Of a stretch of 52,354 nt of DNA, positions 7,981 through 16,712 are shown piece by piece. The stretch comes from Clostridia bacterium. Its GTDB lineage: Bacteria; Bacillota; Clostridia; Oscillospirales; CAG-272. The DNA is taken from assembly GCA_017540175.1 (NCBI GenBank), contig JAFYBN010000020.1, positions 1 to 52,354 on the forward strand, given 5' to 3'. How positions within the stretch are numbered: position 1 is the first letter of the stretch; every line of letters begins with the position of its first letter. The notes below the pieces were generated by a model. It was given only the letters and a program-made list of their open reading frames with translations. It had not been told where the DNA came from and made no database searches. Both the position numbers and the translations under genes were made by a program.

Positions 7981-9501
7981 ATGATGAACGTGAAGAAAAC
8001 CGTTTCCCTGCTGCTTGCCCTGCTTTTGCTTCTGCCCGTCTTCGCCGCCTGCTCCGAGAAAGCGGCGGAGAAACCCGCCGAAACCCCTGCTGCCGAGGAA
8101 ACAGCTCAGATCACGCCCTCGGGCGAGGGAGAAGCCGCGCCCGTTGAAGAGGAGCCCGCGAAGGACATGCTCGACGCCCGCGAGGACGTGAGCGACGACC
8201 TTCCCGCGGCGGACTTCGGCGGCAATACCTTCCGCATCGCGGGGGACGACGAATTCGAGGCGTACTATCTCACCGACGAGCAGATCGGCGAGGTGGTGAA
8301 CGACGCCGTCTTTCTGCGCAACACCGCCGTGGAGGAGCGCTTCAACGTCACGCTCGACGCGCGCGTCTTTACGGAGGGCGAAATAGCCGATCGGGTCAAG
8401 CAGTCCGTGACCGCGGGGGACGACGAATACCAGATGATCTCCGGGCATATCATCTACCTCGGCATCGGGGTCACGAACAAGATCATGTACGACATGGCGA
8501 CCCTGCCCCACATCGATTTTTCGAGACCGTGGTGGGCGCAGAGCACGGTCGACGATCTGACCTACAAGGGGATGACCTTCATCGCGATCGGCGATTTCGC
8601 GCTGTCCTCCATCACGAAAACCTACTGCATGTTCTACAACAAGGGGCTTGCGGCGAATTACAGCCTGCCCGACCTCTATGAGATCGTGCGCGAGGGAGAA
8701 TGGACGAAGGACAAGCAGGTCGAGCTCTCGACCGGAATCTATACGGATACGAACGGCAACGGCAGGCGCGACATCGCGGACACCTACGCGCTCTCGACCT
8801 GCACGAAATCCGCCGCGAACGCCTATCTCTGGGCGTTCGGCAAGAAGATCGCGACCCAGCAGCCGGACGGGACCTACGAATTCTCCTACTTCGACGAAAA
8901 GCTGGTTTCGATCGTGGAATTCCTGTACAACCTGTACTTTGAGTCAAAGCAGGTGTATTTCGAGGCCACTCACAATCCCATTCATGCGTTCGCGAAGGAT
9001 CCGAGCGTCGGCACCGCGCTCTTCGGCAACGGTCTGTTCGAGATGGCGACCTCGACTCTGAGGGACGTGGAATTCGAATACGGAATCATCCCCTATCCGA
9101 AATGGGACAGCGCGCAGCCCGAGTATTACACCTCGGTGGACGGCGGTCACGAGGGGCTTGCCGTGCCGATCACCATCACCGATCCCGAATTCATCGGCAC
9201 GATGTTCGAGGTTCTGTGCGCGGAGAGCTGGAAAAAGACCGTCCCTGCCTATTACGACACCGCGCTCAAATACAAGGGCGCGCGCGACTACGACTCCATC
9301 GCGATGATCGACATGATCATGGCGTCCCGCATTTTCGACTTCGGCTACGTCTACGGCGGCTGGGGTCCGGTCTTCTGGATCCAGTACCTGCTCGAGTCGA
9401 AATCGAAGGACATCGCCTCGTATTACCAGAAGAACCACAAGGGCTTCGAACAGCATATGGAAGACGTCTACCAGATCTTTGACACTTACAGCGTGGAATA
9501 A
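7981..9501 (+). CDS. Extracellular solute-binding lipoprotein (orphan, ~506 aa)
   Basis: About 506 residues. A signal peptide (MMNVKKTVSLLLALLLLLPV) runs to a lipobox, FAAC, so the protein should be lipid-anchored outside the membrane. An acidic Ala/Glu/Pro linker follows, then a large bilobal binding domain. The first strand motif (GGNTFRIAG) and GEVVNDAVFLRNTAVEERFN recur in the three other large binding proteins of this window, so they are paralogues. Family-1-type proteins of this size usually bind oligosaccharides for ABC importers, but no permease or ATPase gene is nearby. A dipeptide ATGATG offers 7981 or 7984 as the start; the upstream site is weak (AGAAAG). It has its own promoter and terminator, so it is a single-gene unit. 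Confidence 0.88.
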   Translation: MMNVKKTVSLLLALLLLLPVFAACSEKAAEKPAETPAAEETAQITPSGEGEAAPVEEEPAKDMLDAREDVSDDLPAADFGGNTFRIAGDDEFEAYYLTDEQIGEVVNDAVFLRNTAVEERFNVTLDARVFTEGEIADRVKQSVTAGDDEYQMISGHIIYLGIGVTNKIMYDMATLPHIDFSRPWWAQSTVDDLTYKGMTFIAIGDFALSSITKTYCMFYNKGLAANYSLPDLYEIVREGEWTKDKQVELSTGIYTDTNGNGRRDIADTYALSTCTKSAANAYLWAFGKKIATQQPDGTYEFSYFDEKLVSIVEFLYNLYFESKQVYFEATHNPIHAFAKDPSVGTALFGNGLFEMATSTLRDVEFEYGIIPYPKWDSAQPEYYTSVDGGHEGLAVPITITDPEFIGTMFEVLCAESWKKTVPAYYDTALKYKGARDYDSIAMIDMIMASRIFDFGYVYGGWGPVFWIQYLLESKSKDIASYYQKNHKGFEQHMEDVYQIFDTYSVE

Positions 9502-9528
9502 CCGAACGATCGGGGAACGCGAAGAAAG

Positions 9529-9576
9529 AAGACCGCTTGAGCATCGGTTTTTGCTCGGGCGGTCTTCCGCTTTTTT
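9529..9576 (+). terminator. Strong intrinsic terminator after the lipoprotein gene
   Basis: A 15-base stem (AAGACCGCTTGAGCA with TGCTCGGGCGGTCTT, two G-U pairs) has an 8-base loop and is followed by CCGCTTTTTT. It lies 28 bases after the stop codon and may also serve the converging minus-strand SLH gene. Confidence 0.9.
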
Positions 9577-9692
9577 CGCTTTTTTACGCTTTTTTGAGAG
9601 AAACGCTGCTGATTCGCGGGGAGCGGTTCAGTCCGCCCCCGCTGCGCGTTCGCTGCCGATCCCCGCCGGGCCCCGCCGGGCGGGCGATCCGG

Positions 9693-11477
9693 TCAGTTCT
9701 GCTCCGGGCTCGGCAGGCGCTCGAACTCAAGGTTGTTTTCGTCCGTCTTGAAATCGGTCCAGGTGAGCTTGCCGTCCTCATTGAAGCGGAACGCCGCCGC
9801 GCCGTCCGTGAAGACGACCGTGGACGAGATCAGCTGACCGTCCTCGCCGTACACGCAGTCCTTGCGCGTGCCGGCGTCGACGCTCGCGAGGTATTCGCCG
9901 TCAAACCAGCAGAAATACTCCCATTCGGAGCGCTCGCTCGCGGAGCTTGCCCAGTACACCCGGCAGAGATAGCCGTCCTCGGAGGGCGTGATCGTAATGC
10001 CGGCGCGGTCCGCCTGCCATTCGCCGACGAAAGCGTCGCCCGTCGGCGCGGCTTCGGCTTCGGCCGGGCCGTCGGAGTTGCCCATCGTGAGCGTGTTCGA
10101 GGTCAAAGTCTCCCAGGAGAGCCAGGAACCGCGGTTTGAGAGATAACCCGCGACCGTGTCCGCGACGCCCGCGTCCTCGTAAACGCCCTTGACCGTCTCC
10201 CAGTCGTTCAGCGCGTCCCGCGCGTCGGTCAGAACAGAGATGAAGTTTCCGTCAAACGCCGCCTGCTCCTCCGCCGTCAAACCGTTCCACGCGGCGAGGA
10301 TGTTCGAGCGCAGGGTTCCGTTGTCGCAAGCCCAGATCGTGCCGCGGCTCGCGAAGCCCATGGCCTCGGCGATCGCCGCCGCCTTTTTCAGCGAAGCGCC
10401 CGCCGTGCCGGTCTCAATACCGCCGATCACACGGAAGAAGCCGTCCTGAAGCTCTTCTGCCGTCGGGGCGGGAAGTTCGGCTCTTTCAAAGCTGAACTGT
10501 GTGCTTCTGTCCTCGCGCGTATCCTCCCAGTGAATGAGGCCGCCGTCGACGAACTTGAAGAAGCCCTTTCCGTCGTCCCATTTTCCGTCCCCGGCGACCG
10601 TTCCGTTCTCGTCATAGGTCACGACAGCCATTCTGCCGCTTTCGTAAACAAGCCAGCCGTTCGCTTCGTCGAACGATGCCTTCATCGTCCACTCGGCGGC
10701 GGAGGACGCGCTGTCCGCCCAATGGATCACGACGTCGTAATACGGATATTCCGCGGACGACATGATCGTCATGGTCGCGCGCTTGCTCGTCAAATCGTTC
10801 CACGTGCCGACGAAATCGCGCGCCGTGACGGCGGGTTCGGGCACGCGCCAGAAGGAGACGCGCTTTTCGGGGTGCATCATGCGGGTGAGGATCGCCGCGA
10901 CTTCCTTGCGCTTGATCGGATCCTCCGGGTTGATGTTGTGGTTCTCGTCGCCCTGCACGATCCCGGCGCGGGCGAGCTTGTAGATTCCTTCGGTGTACGG
11001 CGTATCGGGCTTGACGTCAGAGAGACCGCCGTCGGGGATGGCGTTCACTTCCACGTAGTTCCCTTCCGGGAGCGCGCGGGCGAAGATCGCCATGTACTGT
11101 GCGCGGGTGACGGGCACGTCCCAGTCGAGGTCCCCGTCGATGATCCCCTTTTCCTTCGCGTACGCCGCGTAGGTGGCGTACCACGGATCGCCGTTCTCGA
11201 GCGTGACCGCGCCCGCGGTCCGCGCCTGATTCATGCAGGCGGCGAGCTTGACCGCTTCCGCAGCGGTGAGGTATTCCTCGGGGGCGAATTCGGTTTCGCT
11301 GCGTCCGTTGACGAGTCCTTCGCGGACGGCGGTCGTCACATCCTCGCAATACCACGCGTCCGCGGGCACGTCGGAAAACGCGGGCTCCGCGGCGGATACG
11401 AGAACCGCCGAGCAGAGGAGAGCGGCGAGCAGGAGCGAGAGCCCCGCCCGGATACCGGTCTTATACAGTTTTTTCAT
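9693..11477 (-). CDS. S-layer-homology domain protein with two calycin-like repeats
   Basis: 594 residues. A signal peptide (MKKLYKTGIRAGLSLLLAAL, cleaved near VSAAEP) is followed by three SLH domains at roughly residues 33-85, 95-145 and 150-200 (FSDVPADAWYCEDV; WYATYAAYAKEKGIIDG; YTEGIYKLARAGIVQGDE). SLH domains anchor proteins to pyruvylated secondary cell-wall polymers. The rest holds two related modules starting FVGTWNDL and FVGEWQAD that read like small beta-barrels, separated by a helical region. The role is probably structural or ligand binding on the cell surface. AAAGGA lies 9 bases before the ATG. It lies 42 bases downstream of the PRPP synthetase gene on the same strand, so read-through is possible. 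Confidence 0.88.
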   Translation of the reverse strand: MKKLYKTGIRAGLSLLLAALLCSAVLVSAAEPAFSDVPADAWYCEDVTTAVREGLVNGRSETEFAPEEYLTAAEAVKLAACMNQARTAGAVTLENGDPWYATYAAYAKEKGIIDGDLDWDVPVTRAQYMAIFARALPEGNYVEVNAIPDGGLSDVKPDTPYTEGIYKLARAGIVQGDENHNINPEDPIKRKEVAAILTRMMHPEKRVSFWRVPEPAVTARDFVGTWNDLTSKRATMTIMSSAEYPYYDVVIHWADSASSAAEWTMKASFDEANGWLVYESGRMAVVTYDENGTVAGDGKWDDGKGFFKFVDGGLIHWEDTREDRSTQFSFERAELPAPTAEELQDGFFRVIGGIETGTAGASLKKAAAIAEAMGFASRGTIWACDNGTLRSNILAAWNGLTAEEQAAFDGNFISVLTDARDALNDWETVKGVYEDAGVADTVAGYLSNRGSWLSWETLTSNTLTMGNSDGPAEAEAAPTGDAFVGEWQADRAGITITPSEDGYLCRVYWASSASERSEWEYFCWFDGEYLASVDAGTRKDCVYGEDGQLISSTVVFTDGAAAFRFNEDGKLTWTDFKTDENNLEFERLPSPEQN

Positions 11478-11519
11478 GTTCCAAAGTTCCTTTCGTTTGA
11501 TGATATATTCATGGAATGA

Positions 11520-12608
11520 TCAGCCTTTGTAAAGCTCGAGCGCCTGCTTGATTCTCCCCGCGGGCTTGATGATCTCGGAGAGGGTGGAGCCCTTGTTCAG
11601 CGTGTCGACGAGGGCGGCGACGTAGCGATCCATGTTGACGGAGAAGTACCACGGCTTTTCCTTCAGCTCCGGCTTCTGATACACGAGGTTGGTCGTGAAG
11701 ACCCGGTCGAACCATCCGTCCGCGTACGCCTTGTCAAACTTGTCGAACCCGCTCGTGAAGAGCCCGAAGGTCGAGAAGAGGAAGACGCGGCGGCATCCCA
11801 TTTCCTTGAGCTGGCGGGCGGTATCGAGAATGCTTCCGCCGGACGCGATCATGTCGTCCACGACGATCACATCCTTATCCTTCACGGACGAGCCGCAGAA
11901 CTCGTGCGCGACCACGGGGTTGGAGCCGTTCACGATCCGGGTGTAATCCCGCCGCTTATAGAACATGCCGATGTTGATGCCGAACAGGGACGCGAGGAAC
12001 ACGACCCTCTCCGTCGCGCCCTCGTCGGGTGCGATGAACATCATGTGTTCGCTGTCAAGCCGCAGATCCTCGTATTCCGCGAGGAACGCCTGCGTGAACT
12101 GCAGCGCGGGCGAGACGTTTTCGAAGCTCATGAGGGGAACGACGTTCTGCATCCGCGGATCGTGCGCGTCGAAGGTGATCAGGCTGTGCACGCCCATGCT
12201 CTCCAGTTCCCGGAGCATCACGGCGCAGTCGAGCGATTCGCGGGTCGTCTTCCGGTGCTGGCGTCCCTCGTACAGGAAGGGCATGATCACCGTGATCCGT
12301 CCCGCTTTTCCGTTGCAGGCGGCGATGACGCGCTTCAGATCCTGGTAGTGGTCGTCGGGGGACATGCGGTTCGTCTCCCCCGCCATCTCATAGGTCAGGG
12401 AGTTGTTGCACACGTCCACCATGATGTAGATATCCCTGTCGCGCACGGATTCCCGCACGACGCATTTTGCCTCTCCGCTGCTGAAGCGGGGGCATTCCGC
12501 GGGGATGAGAAACTCTTCCCCGCCCCGCCATTCGGACAGGATCTGATTGACGCGCTGTCCCGCCTTCTGCGCGGATTCCAGCGCGATGATTCCGATCTTT
12601 CCCGTCAT
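11520..12608 (-). CDS. prs: Ribose-phosphate pyrophosphokinase (PRPP synthetase)
   Basis: 362 residues. It transfers pyrophosphate from ATP to ribose 5-phosphate, making PRPP for purine, pyrimidine, histidine and NAD synthesis. The PRPP-binding loop reads VVDDMIASGGSILD, where the common form is VDDMIDTAGT; the flexible-loop lysine/arginines appear as FYKRRDYTRIV, and FDAHDPRMQN matches the DLHA segment. At 362 residues it is longer than the usual ~315, and the changes suggest the divergent clostridial class; a second, standard prs may exist elsewhere. GGAGGAGG lies 6-7 bases before the ATG; the long open frame upstream is rejected because the promoter lies within it. Its 5' leader is about 130 bases. 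Confidence 0.9.
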   Translation of the reverse strand: MTGKIGIIALESAQKAGQRVNQILSEWRGGEEFLIPAECPRFSSGEAKCVVRESVRDRDIYIMVDVCNNSLTYEMAGETNRMSPDDHYQDLKRVIAACNGKAGRITVIMPFLYEGRQHRKTTRESLDCAVMLRELESMGVHSLITFDAHDPRMQNVVPLMSFENVSPALQFTQAFLAEYEDLRLDSEHMMFIAPDEGATERVVFLASLFGINIGMFYKRRDYTRIVNGSNPVVAHEFCGSSVKDKDVIVVDDMIASGGSILDTARQLKEMGCRRVFLFSTFGLFTSGFDKFDKAYADGWFDRVFTTNLVYQKPELKEKPWYFSVNMDRYVAALVDTLNKGSTLSEIIKPAGRIKQALELYKG

Positions 12609-12743
12609 GCTGCCTCCTCCGGAAATGTCAAGAAAGCCTGCGGACTCTCTCCCGTCGGGCCGCTTCTGCGCGTTATCCTTGTTATTAGACGCCGCGCGTT
12701 CATAAAAGTTCCTGTTTTCGAGAAGATTTTTCAACCACACAAG

Positions 12744-12772
12744 ATTATACAGGATTTTCGCGTAAAAGTCAA
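12744..12772 (-). promoter_or_regulatory. Promoter of prs
   Basis: On the minus strand, TTGACT (12767-12772) and TATAAT (12744-12749) are 17 bases apart, with TG two bases before the -10. The leader to the prs start is about 130 bases. Confidence 0.85.
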
Positions 12773-12820
12773 GACGGAATCGGAGAAACACTCCCCTCCG
12801 CGTCCGCCGTCCGGGTTCAC

Positions 12821-12883
12821 ACTGTAAACATACTGTAAACTCTTAAGAAAACGCTTTCCTTCAACACGTTAATGTGGTAAAAT
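12821..12883 (+). promoter_or_regulatory. Promoter region of the amino acid transporter, with a direct repeat
   Basis: An extended -10 (TGG-TAAAAT, 12875-12883) lies 64 bases before the first transporter gene; no good -35 is seen. Upstream, the 9-base word ACTGTAAAC occurs twice with an 11-base period (12821-12829 and 12832-12840), one DNA turn apart, as expected for a site bound by a regulator. The weak -35 fits activator dependence or repressor control; that is inference. Confidence 0.55.
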
Positions 12884-12946
12884 GTGAAAGCATTCAGCCG
12901 CCCGTTCCCTCGCCGGAACGAGCCCGATATCCAAAGGAGAAACAGC

Positions 12947-13732
12947 ATGAAAAAGTATCTCTCTCTTCTGATGGCAGCGATCCTGCTGCTTGCTCTGGCC
13001 GCCTGCGGTTCTTCCTCCGACGACGGCAGCAAATTCATCATGGGCATCGACCCGGAATACCCGCCCTTCAGCTACCTCGGGGACGACGGCTCCTATACCG
13101 GCTTCGACGTGGAAATCTGTCAGGCCGTCTGCGACACCCTCGGCTGGAAACTCGAGATCTTCGGCGTCAACTGGGACCAGAAGCTCATTCAGCTCGACGC
13201 GAAGGAATGCGACTGCGTATGGTCCGGCATGACGATTTTAGACAGCATGAAGGAAGCCGGATATGTGATTTCGAAACCGTATTACTTCAACACGCAGGTG
13301 CTCGTGGTGAAGGATGACAGCGCGATCTCTTCCTCCGCGGACCTCGCGGGCAAAATCGTGGCGGTCCAGCTCGGCACCTCCGGCGAGGCGCTGCTGAACG
13401 AAGACCTGAGCGATCTCGCCGCGACGTTCAAAAGCGTGACCACCTGCGACAGCTTCCTCAAATGCTTCACAGAGCTTTCGGGGAACGCCGTGGACGCGGT
13501 GTTCGTGGATCTGCCCGTCGCGACGAACTACGTCAAGGAGCACGCGGGCTTTAAGATCCTCGACGAGCAGCTCGGCGCGGAGGAATACGGCATCGCGTTC
13601 CGCTCCGGCGACAAGGATCTCTGCGCCAAGGTCGAAGATGCGCTCGCGACGCTCGTTTCAAACGGCAAATACGCCGAAATCGCCGCGAAGTATCCCGACA
13701 TCGTCGACAATCTGATTTTCCTGAACGACTGA
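12947..13732 (+). CDS. Polar amino acid ABC transporter, substrate-binding lipoprotein
   Basis: 261 residues. The signal peptide ends at the lipobox LAAC (residues 18-21). The family-3 binding protein signature follows: FIMGIDPEYPPFSYLGDDGS, then GFDVEICQAVCDTLGW. Family 3 proteins bind polar amino acids, often basic ones, cystine or glutamine, and hand them to an ABC permease; the substrate here is not evident. AAAGGAGA lies 8 bases before the ATG. It is the first gene of a four-gene set (binding protein, permease, ATPase, racemase-like enzyme). A perfect hairpin with a short T-run after the gene should cut transcription so that the binding protein is made in excess. Confidence 0.93.
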   Translation: MKKYLSLLMAAILLLALAACGSSSDDGSKFIMGIDPEYPPFSYLGDDGSYTGFDVEICQAVCDTLGWKLEIFGVNWDQKLIQLDAKECDCVWSGMTILDSMKEAGYVISKPYYFNTQVLVVKDDSAISSSADLAGKIVAVQLGTSGEALLNEDLSDLAATFKSVTTCDSFLKCFTELSGNAVDAVFVDLPVATNYVKEHAGFKILDEQLGAEEYGIAFRSGDKDLCAKVEDALATLVSNGKYAEIAAKYPDIVDNLIFLND

Positions 13733-13771
13733 TTCCGGAAACCGGATCCAAAACTTCAAACCGTACAGGAG

Positions 13772-13813
13772 CCCGAAAGCGCCCCGAAAAGCGCTTTCGG
13801 GAGCTTGTTTTTC
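13772..13813 (+). terminator. Partial terminator between binding protein and permease genes
   Basis: CCCGAAAGCGC and GCGCTTTCGGG make a perfect 11-base stem around an 8-base loop (13772-13801), followed by AGCTTGTTTTT. A second hairpin (CCTTTCCG / CGGAAAGG, about 13817-13840) follows. This placement after the first gene of an importer operon is typical of differential expression. Confidence 0.75.
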
Positions 13814-13895
13814 GCGCCTTTCCGAACGCCGGAAAGGGCTTTCCCGCTCCGGCTTTCCAGTTGATTTTCTATAAATAATACATGAGGTGCGTTCC

Positions 13896-14543
13896 ATGTC
13901 TTTGATGACAATGATCGCAAAGATGAGCGAGGGACTTGAAAAGACCTGCGCCATCTTCTTTCTGACGCTTCTGTTCGCCATTCCCCTCGGCATGATCGTG
14001 GCGCTGCTCCGCATGAGCAAAAACAAGATCATCTCCGGCATCGTGCGGTTCTTCATCACGGTGCTGCGGGGCACGCCCCTGATGCTGCAGCTTCTCGCGG
14101 TGACCTACGGTCCCCACTATCTGTTCGGCGCCGATATTTCCCGCAACAAGCTGATCCCCGTGGTGATCGCGTTTTCCATCAATTACGCCGCGTATTTCGC
14201 AGAGATCTACCGCGGCGGGATCGAGTCCATCCCGAAGGGTCAGTACGAAGCCGCCGCCGTCCTCGGCTACAGCCGGCTCCAAACCTTCATGCGCATCATC
14301 CTCCCGCAGGTCGTCAAGCGCATTCTGCCCAGCATGACCAACGAGGTGATCACGCTCGTCAAGGACACGTCGATCGCCTTCGCGGTGTCGTACGAGGAGA
14401 TCTTCACGATCGGCAAGCAGATCGCGAACTCGCAGACGAGCTTCATGCCCTTCGTCGTGGCGGGCGTGTTCTACTATCTGTTCAATTTCGTCGTGGACCG
14501 GATCATGGGCCTCTTCGAAAAGCGGCTCAATTATTACAGCTGA
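13896..14543 (+). CDS. Polar amino acid ABC transporter, permease
   Basis: 215 residues with about five membrane segments. The inner-membrane permease signature that contacts the ATPase is clear: YRGGIESIPKGQYEAAAVLG near residues 105-125 (the EAA loop). The N-terminal FRGTP-like segment appears as VLRGTPLMLQL. A GTG at 13887 could extend the frame by three codons, but GAGGTG lies 6 bases before the ATG at 13896, which I prefer. It probably works as a homodimer with the ATPase encoded next and the binding protein encoded before it. Confidence 0.93.
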   Translation: MSLMTMIAKMSEGLEKTCAIFFLTLLFAIPLGMIVALLRMSKNKIISGIVRFFITVLRGTPLMLQLLAVTYGPHYLFGADISRNKLIPVVIAFSINYAAYFAEIYRGGIESIPKGQYEAAAVLGYSRLQTFMRIILPQVVKRILPSMTNEVITLVKDTSIAFAVSYEEIFTIGKQIANSQTSFMPFVVAGVFYYLFNFVVDRIMGLFEKRLNYYS

Positions 14544-14561
14544 GAAAGGAGGAGGGTCCCC

Positions 14562-15341
14562 ATGTCAAAGGAAACAAAGCTTGATCAGCCCGCCTCCGCC
14601 CCCATTCTCGAGGTGCGCGGTCTTCAGAAATCGTTCGGCAGCATAGAGGTGCTGAAGGATATCTCGTTTTCCGTCACGCAGGGAAACGTCGTCACGGTGA
14701 TCGGACCATCCGGCTCCGGGAAATCGACGCTGCTCAGATGCGCATCCTTCCTTGAGACCGCGAACGGCGGAGACATCCTCTACGATGGAGAGTACGCGCT
14801 GAAGGACGGCGTCTATGCGGAAAAGAAGGATCTGAACCGCTTCCGGACGCGGTTCGGAATGGTTTTCCAGAATTTCAATCTGTTCCCGCATTATTCCGTC
14901 ATGAAAAACATCTGCGAGCCGCCCATGCTGCGCGGATGCGGCAAGGAAGAAGCGCGTGAGCGCGCCGCGCAGCTGCTTCAAAAGATGGGGCTGGAGGGCA
15001 AGGAAGACGCGTATCCCTGCCAGCTCTCGGGCGGGCAGCAGCAGCGCGTTGCGATCGCCCGCGCGCTCGCGCTCGAACCGGAAATCCTGTATTTTGACGA
15101 ACCGACCAGCGCGCTCGACCCGGAGCTCACGGGGGAGGTGCTGAAGGTCATCCGTCAGCTCGCGGCGGATCGCATGACGATGGTCGTGGTGACGCACGAA
15201 ATGGCGTTCGCCCGGGCGGTGAGTCATCGGGTCGTCTTCATGGCGGACGGCTGCATCGTCGAAGAAGGCAGTCCGGAGCAGGTTTTCGAAGACCCGCGTC
15301 AGGACCGGACCAAACAGTTTTTGAGCAATTATACGAAATGA
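14562..15341 (+). CDS. Polar amino acid ABC transporter, ATP-binding protein
   Basis: 259 residues, usual for the GlnQ/HisP family. Walker A is GPSGSGKST (48-56), the ABC signature is LSGGQQQR, Walker B is [13 protein letters not shown], and the switch histidine lies in [10 protein letters not shown]. It powers import through the permease encoded 18 bases upstream. AGGAGGAGGG lies just before the ATG. Its last codons overlap the next gene by 4 bases (ATGA), which indicates translational coupling with the racemase-like enzyme. Confidence 0.95.
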   Translation: MSKETKLDQPASAPILEVRGLQKSFGSIEVLKDISFSVTQGNVVTVIGPSGSGKSTLLRCASFLETANGGDILYDGEYALKDGVYAEKKDLNRFRTRFGMVFQNFNLFPHYSVMKNICEPPMLRGCGKEEARERAAQLLQKMGLEGKEDAYPCQLSGGQQQRVAIARALALEPEILYFDEPTSALDPELTGEVLKVIRQLAADRMTMVVVTHEMAFARAVSHRVVFMADGCIVEEGSPEQVFEDPRQDRTKQFLSNYTK

Positions 15342-16168
15342 AAGAGATTCGATACGCGCTTCTCGATCCGACGGGCAATCGCACCGTCCTCGTCGAATCA
15401 CAAATCCCGCCTCAAAAACAGCCGTCCGTCGCCGCGCGGATCATGGAATACGAACCCTCAGCGGAGCAGGTCGGTTTCCTTTCCCCCCGGTCCCAGGGCG
15501 TCGCCATGCGCATGGCGGGCGGAGAATTCTGCGGGAACGCGGCGATGAGCGCGGCCGCCCTGTTCGCCCTCGATCACGGGATCGCGGACGGCACGGTCTC
15601 CGTCGCCGTCTCCGGCGAGCCCGCCCTCGTCACGGTCCGCGTGAGCGCCCTGCCCGACGGAAGCATGCGGGGGGAGGAGGAAATGCCCCGCCCCGTCTCG
15701 GTCGGAGAAGAGCGCTTTCCCGACGGGGCGACCCGTCCGGTCGTGCGCTTTCACGGCATTTCCCACGTGATCCTCGAGACCCCGCTTGAGCGGGACGAGG
15801 CGGAAAAGCTCGCGCCGGTCTGGTGCCGCTTCCTCGGCGCCGCGTCGCTCGGGATCATGACGGTCAATTTGACGGTCGACCGGCTCCGGGGGGCGGGGAC
15901 GCTTCTTCCGCTCGTTTACGTTCCCGCGGCGGGTACGCTGTTCTGGGAGAATTCCTGCGCCAGCGGCACGACGGCAGTCGGCGCGTATTTCGCGGCGAAG
16001 GAGGGCGTGGCCTCGCTGTCCCTCCGTCAGCCGGGAGGCGTCCTGCGCGTGGACGCGGCCGAGGACGGCGGACTCCGGCTCACGGGAACGGTCCGTCTTT
16101 TGCACCGCCGAACGGTCGAGGTGGGGGACGCGGCTTTCTTAAAAGAAAGCCTGGCAAACAATTCTTAG
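15338..16168 (+). CDS. Diaminopimelate-epimerase-fold amino acid racemase/epimerase (candidate)
   Basis: 276 residues. Two cysteine motifs define the cofactor-independent racemase fold: GGEFCGNAAM with Cys65 and ENSCASGTTAVGA with Cys207, matching the paired catalytic thiols of DapF. Overall similarity to DapF seems low, and the group with FCGN resembles the DapF-like histidine racemases (CntK-type and the Fusobacterium enzyme) better than true DAP epimerase. It overlaps the ATPase gene by ATGA, so its substrate is probably the amino acid the transporter imports, for instance turning a D- form into the usable L- form. A strong hairpin follows. True DapF is the main alternative. Confidence 0.75.
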   Translation: MKEIRYALLDPTGNRTVLVESQIPPQKQPSVAARIMEYEPSAEQVGFLSPRSQGVAMRMAGGEFCGNAAMSAAALFALDHGIADGTVSVAVSGEPALVTVRVSALPDGSMRGEEEMPRPVSVGEERFPDGATRPVVRFHGISHVILETPLERDEAEKLAPVWCRFLGAASLGIMTVNLTVDRLRGAGTLLPLVYVPAAGTLFWENSCASGTTAVGAYFAAKEGVASLSLRQPGGVLRVDAAEDGGLRLTGTVRLLHRRTVEVGDAAFLKESLANNS

Positions 16169-16188
16169 ACGTTGTTGGTTTGACAAAA

Positions 16189-16258
16189 ACGGTGTCCGAT
16201 GGATGCGGCGCATCCTCCGGACACCGTTCTGATAAAGGCTGTTTCAGCCTTTTTTTCA
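16189..16258. terminator. Tandem hairpins between convergent genes
   Basis: First, ACGGTGTCCG and CGGACACCGT (16189-16198 and 16218-16227) enclose an inner GGATGC/GCATCC stem. Second, AAGGCTG-TTT-CAGCCTT (16235-16251) runs into a T-tract on the plus strand, with AAAGGCTG at the 3' side for the minus strand. The second hairpin begins only a few bases from the stop codon of the thioesterase gene, so it can end transcription from both sides. Confidence 0.85.
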
Positions 16259-16696
16259 ACTTTCGCTTTGCGGTTTCTCCGCCGCCGCGCATTGGCTCAG
16301 CGCTTCGAACAGCTCGGGATAATCCCTCTTCAAGCGAATCGGGCTGCCCTCAGCGTTCAGAAAGGCGTGCGCCGACGTACCGGTGCAGACCTCCGTCCCA
16401 TCCTGCTTTTTCATCTCATACCCGAAGCGCAGGACAACGCCGCGGAATTCCGTGATGAACACGCGGATCGCGACCCGGTCGGCGAACGCCGTGGGATGCC
16501 TGAATTCGCAGCTCACGCCGATCACGGGTGAGACGATCCCCATCTCCTCGAGCTTCGGATAATCCCAGCCGATCTGCCGAAGGAAGTCGATCCGCGCCTC
16601 CTCCATCCAGCGGATGTAATTGGAGTGATGGGCGACGCCCATCTTGTCGGTTTCGTAGTACTGGACCGTGTGGATATAGTCCGCGTTCTCTTCCAT
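16256..16696 (-). CDS. Acyl-CoA thioesterase, hotdog fold (YbgC/4HBT-like)
   Basis: 146 residues, the usual length. The signature of the 4-hydroxybenzoyl-CoA thioesterase group is clear: YYETDKMGVAHHSNYIRWME, where the Asp of the TDxMGVxHHSNY segment is the catalytic residue. It hydrolyses acyl-CoA or acyl-ACP thioesters in the cytoplasm; the substrate is unknown. The gene starts only 16 bases after the stop of the solute-binding lipoprotein gene on the same strand and so is probably co-transcribed with it, which is an unexpected pairing. Confidence 0.88.
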   Translation of the reverse strand: MEENADYIHTVQYYETDKMGVAHHSNYIRWMEEARIDFLRQIGWDYPKLEEMGIVSPVIGVSCEFRHPTAFADRVAIRVFITEFRGVVLRFGYEMKKQDGTEVCTGTSAHAFLNAEGSPIRLKRDYPELFEALSQCAAAEKPQSES

Positions 16697-16712
16697 AAGG
16701 CTTCCCCCACCG

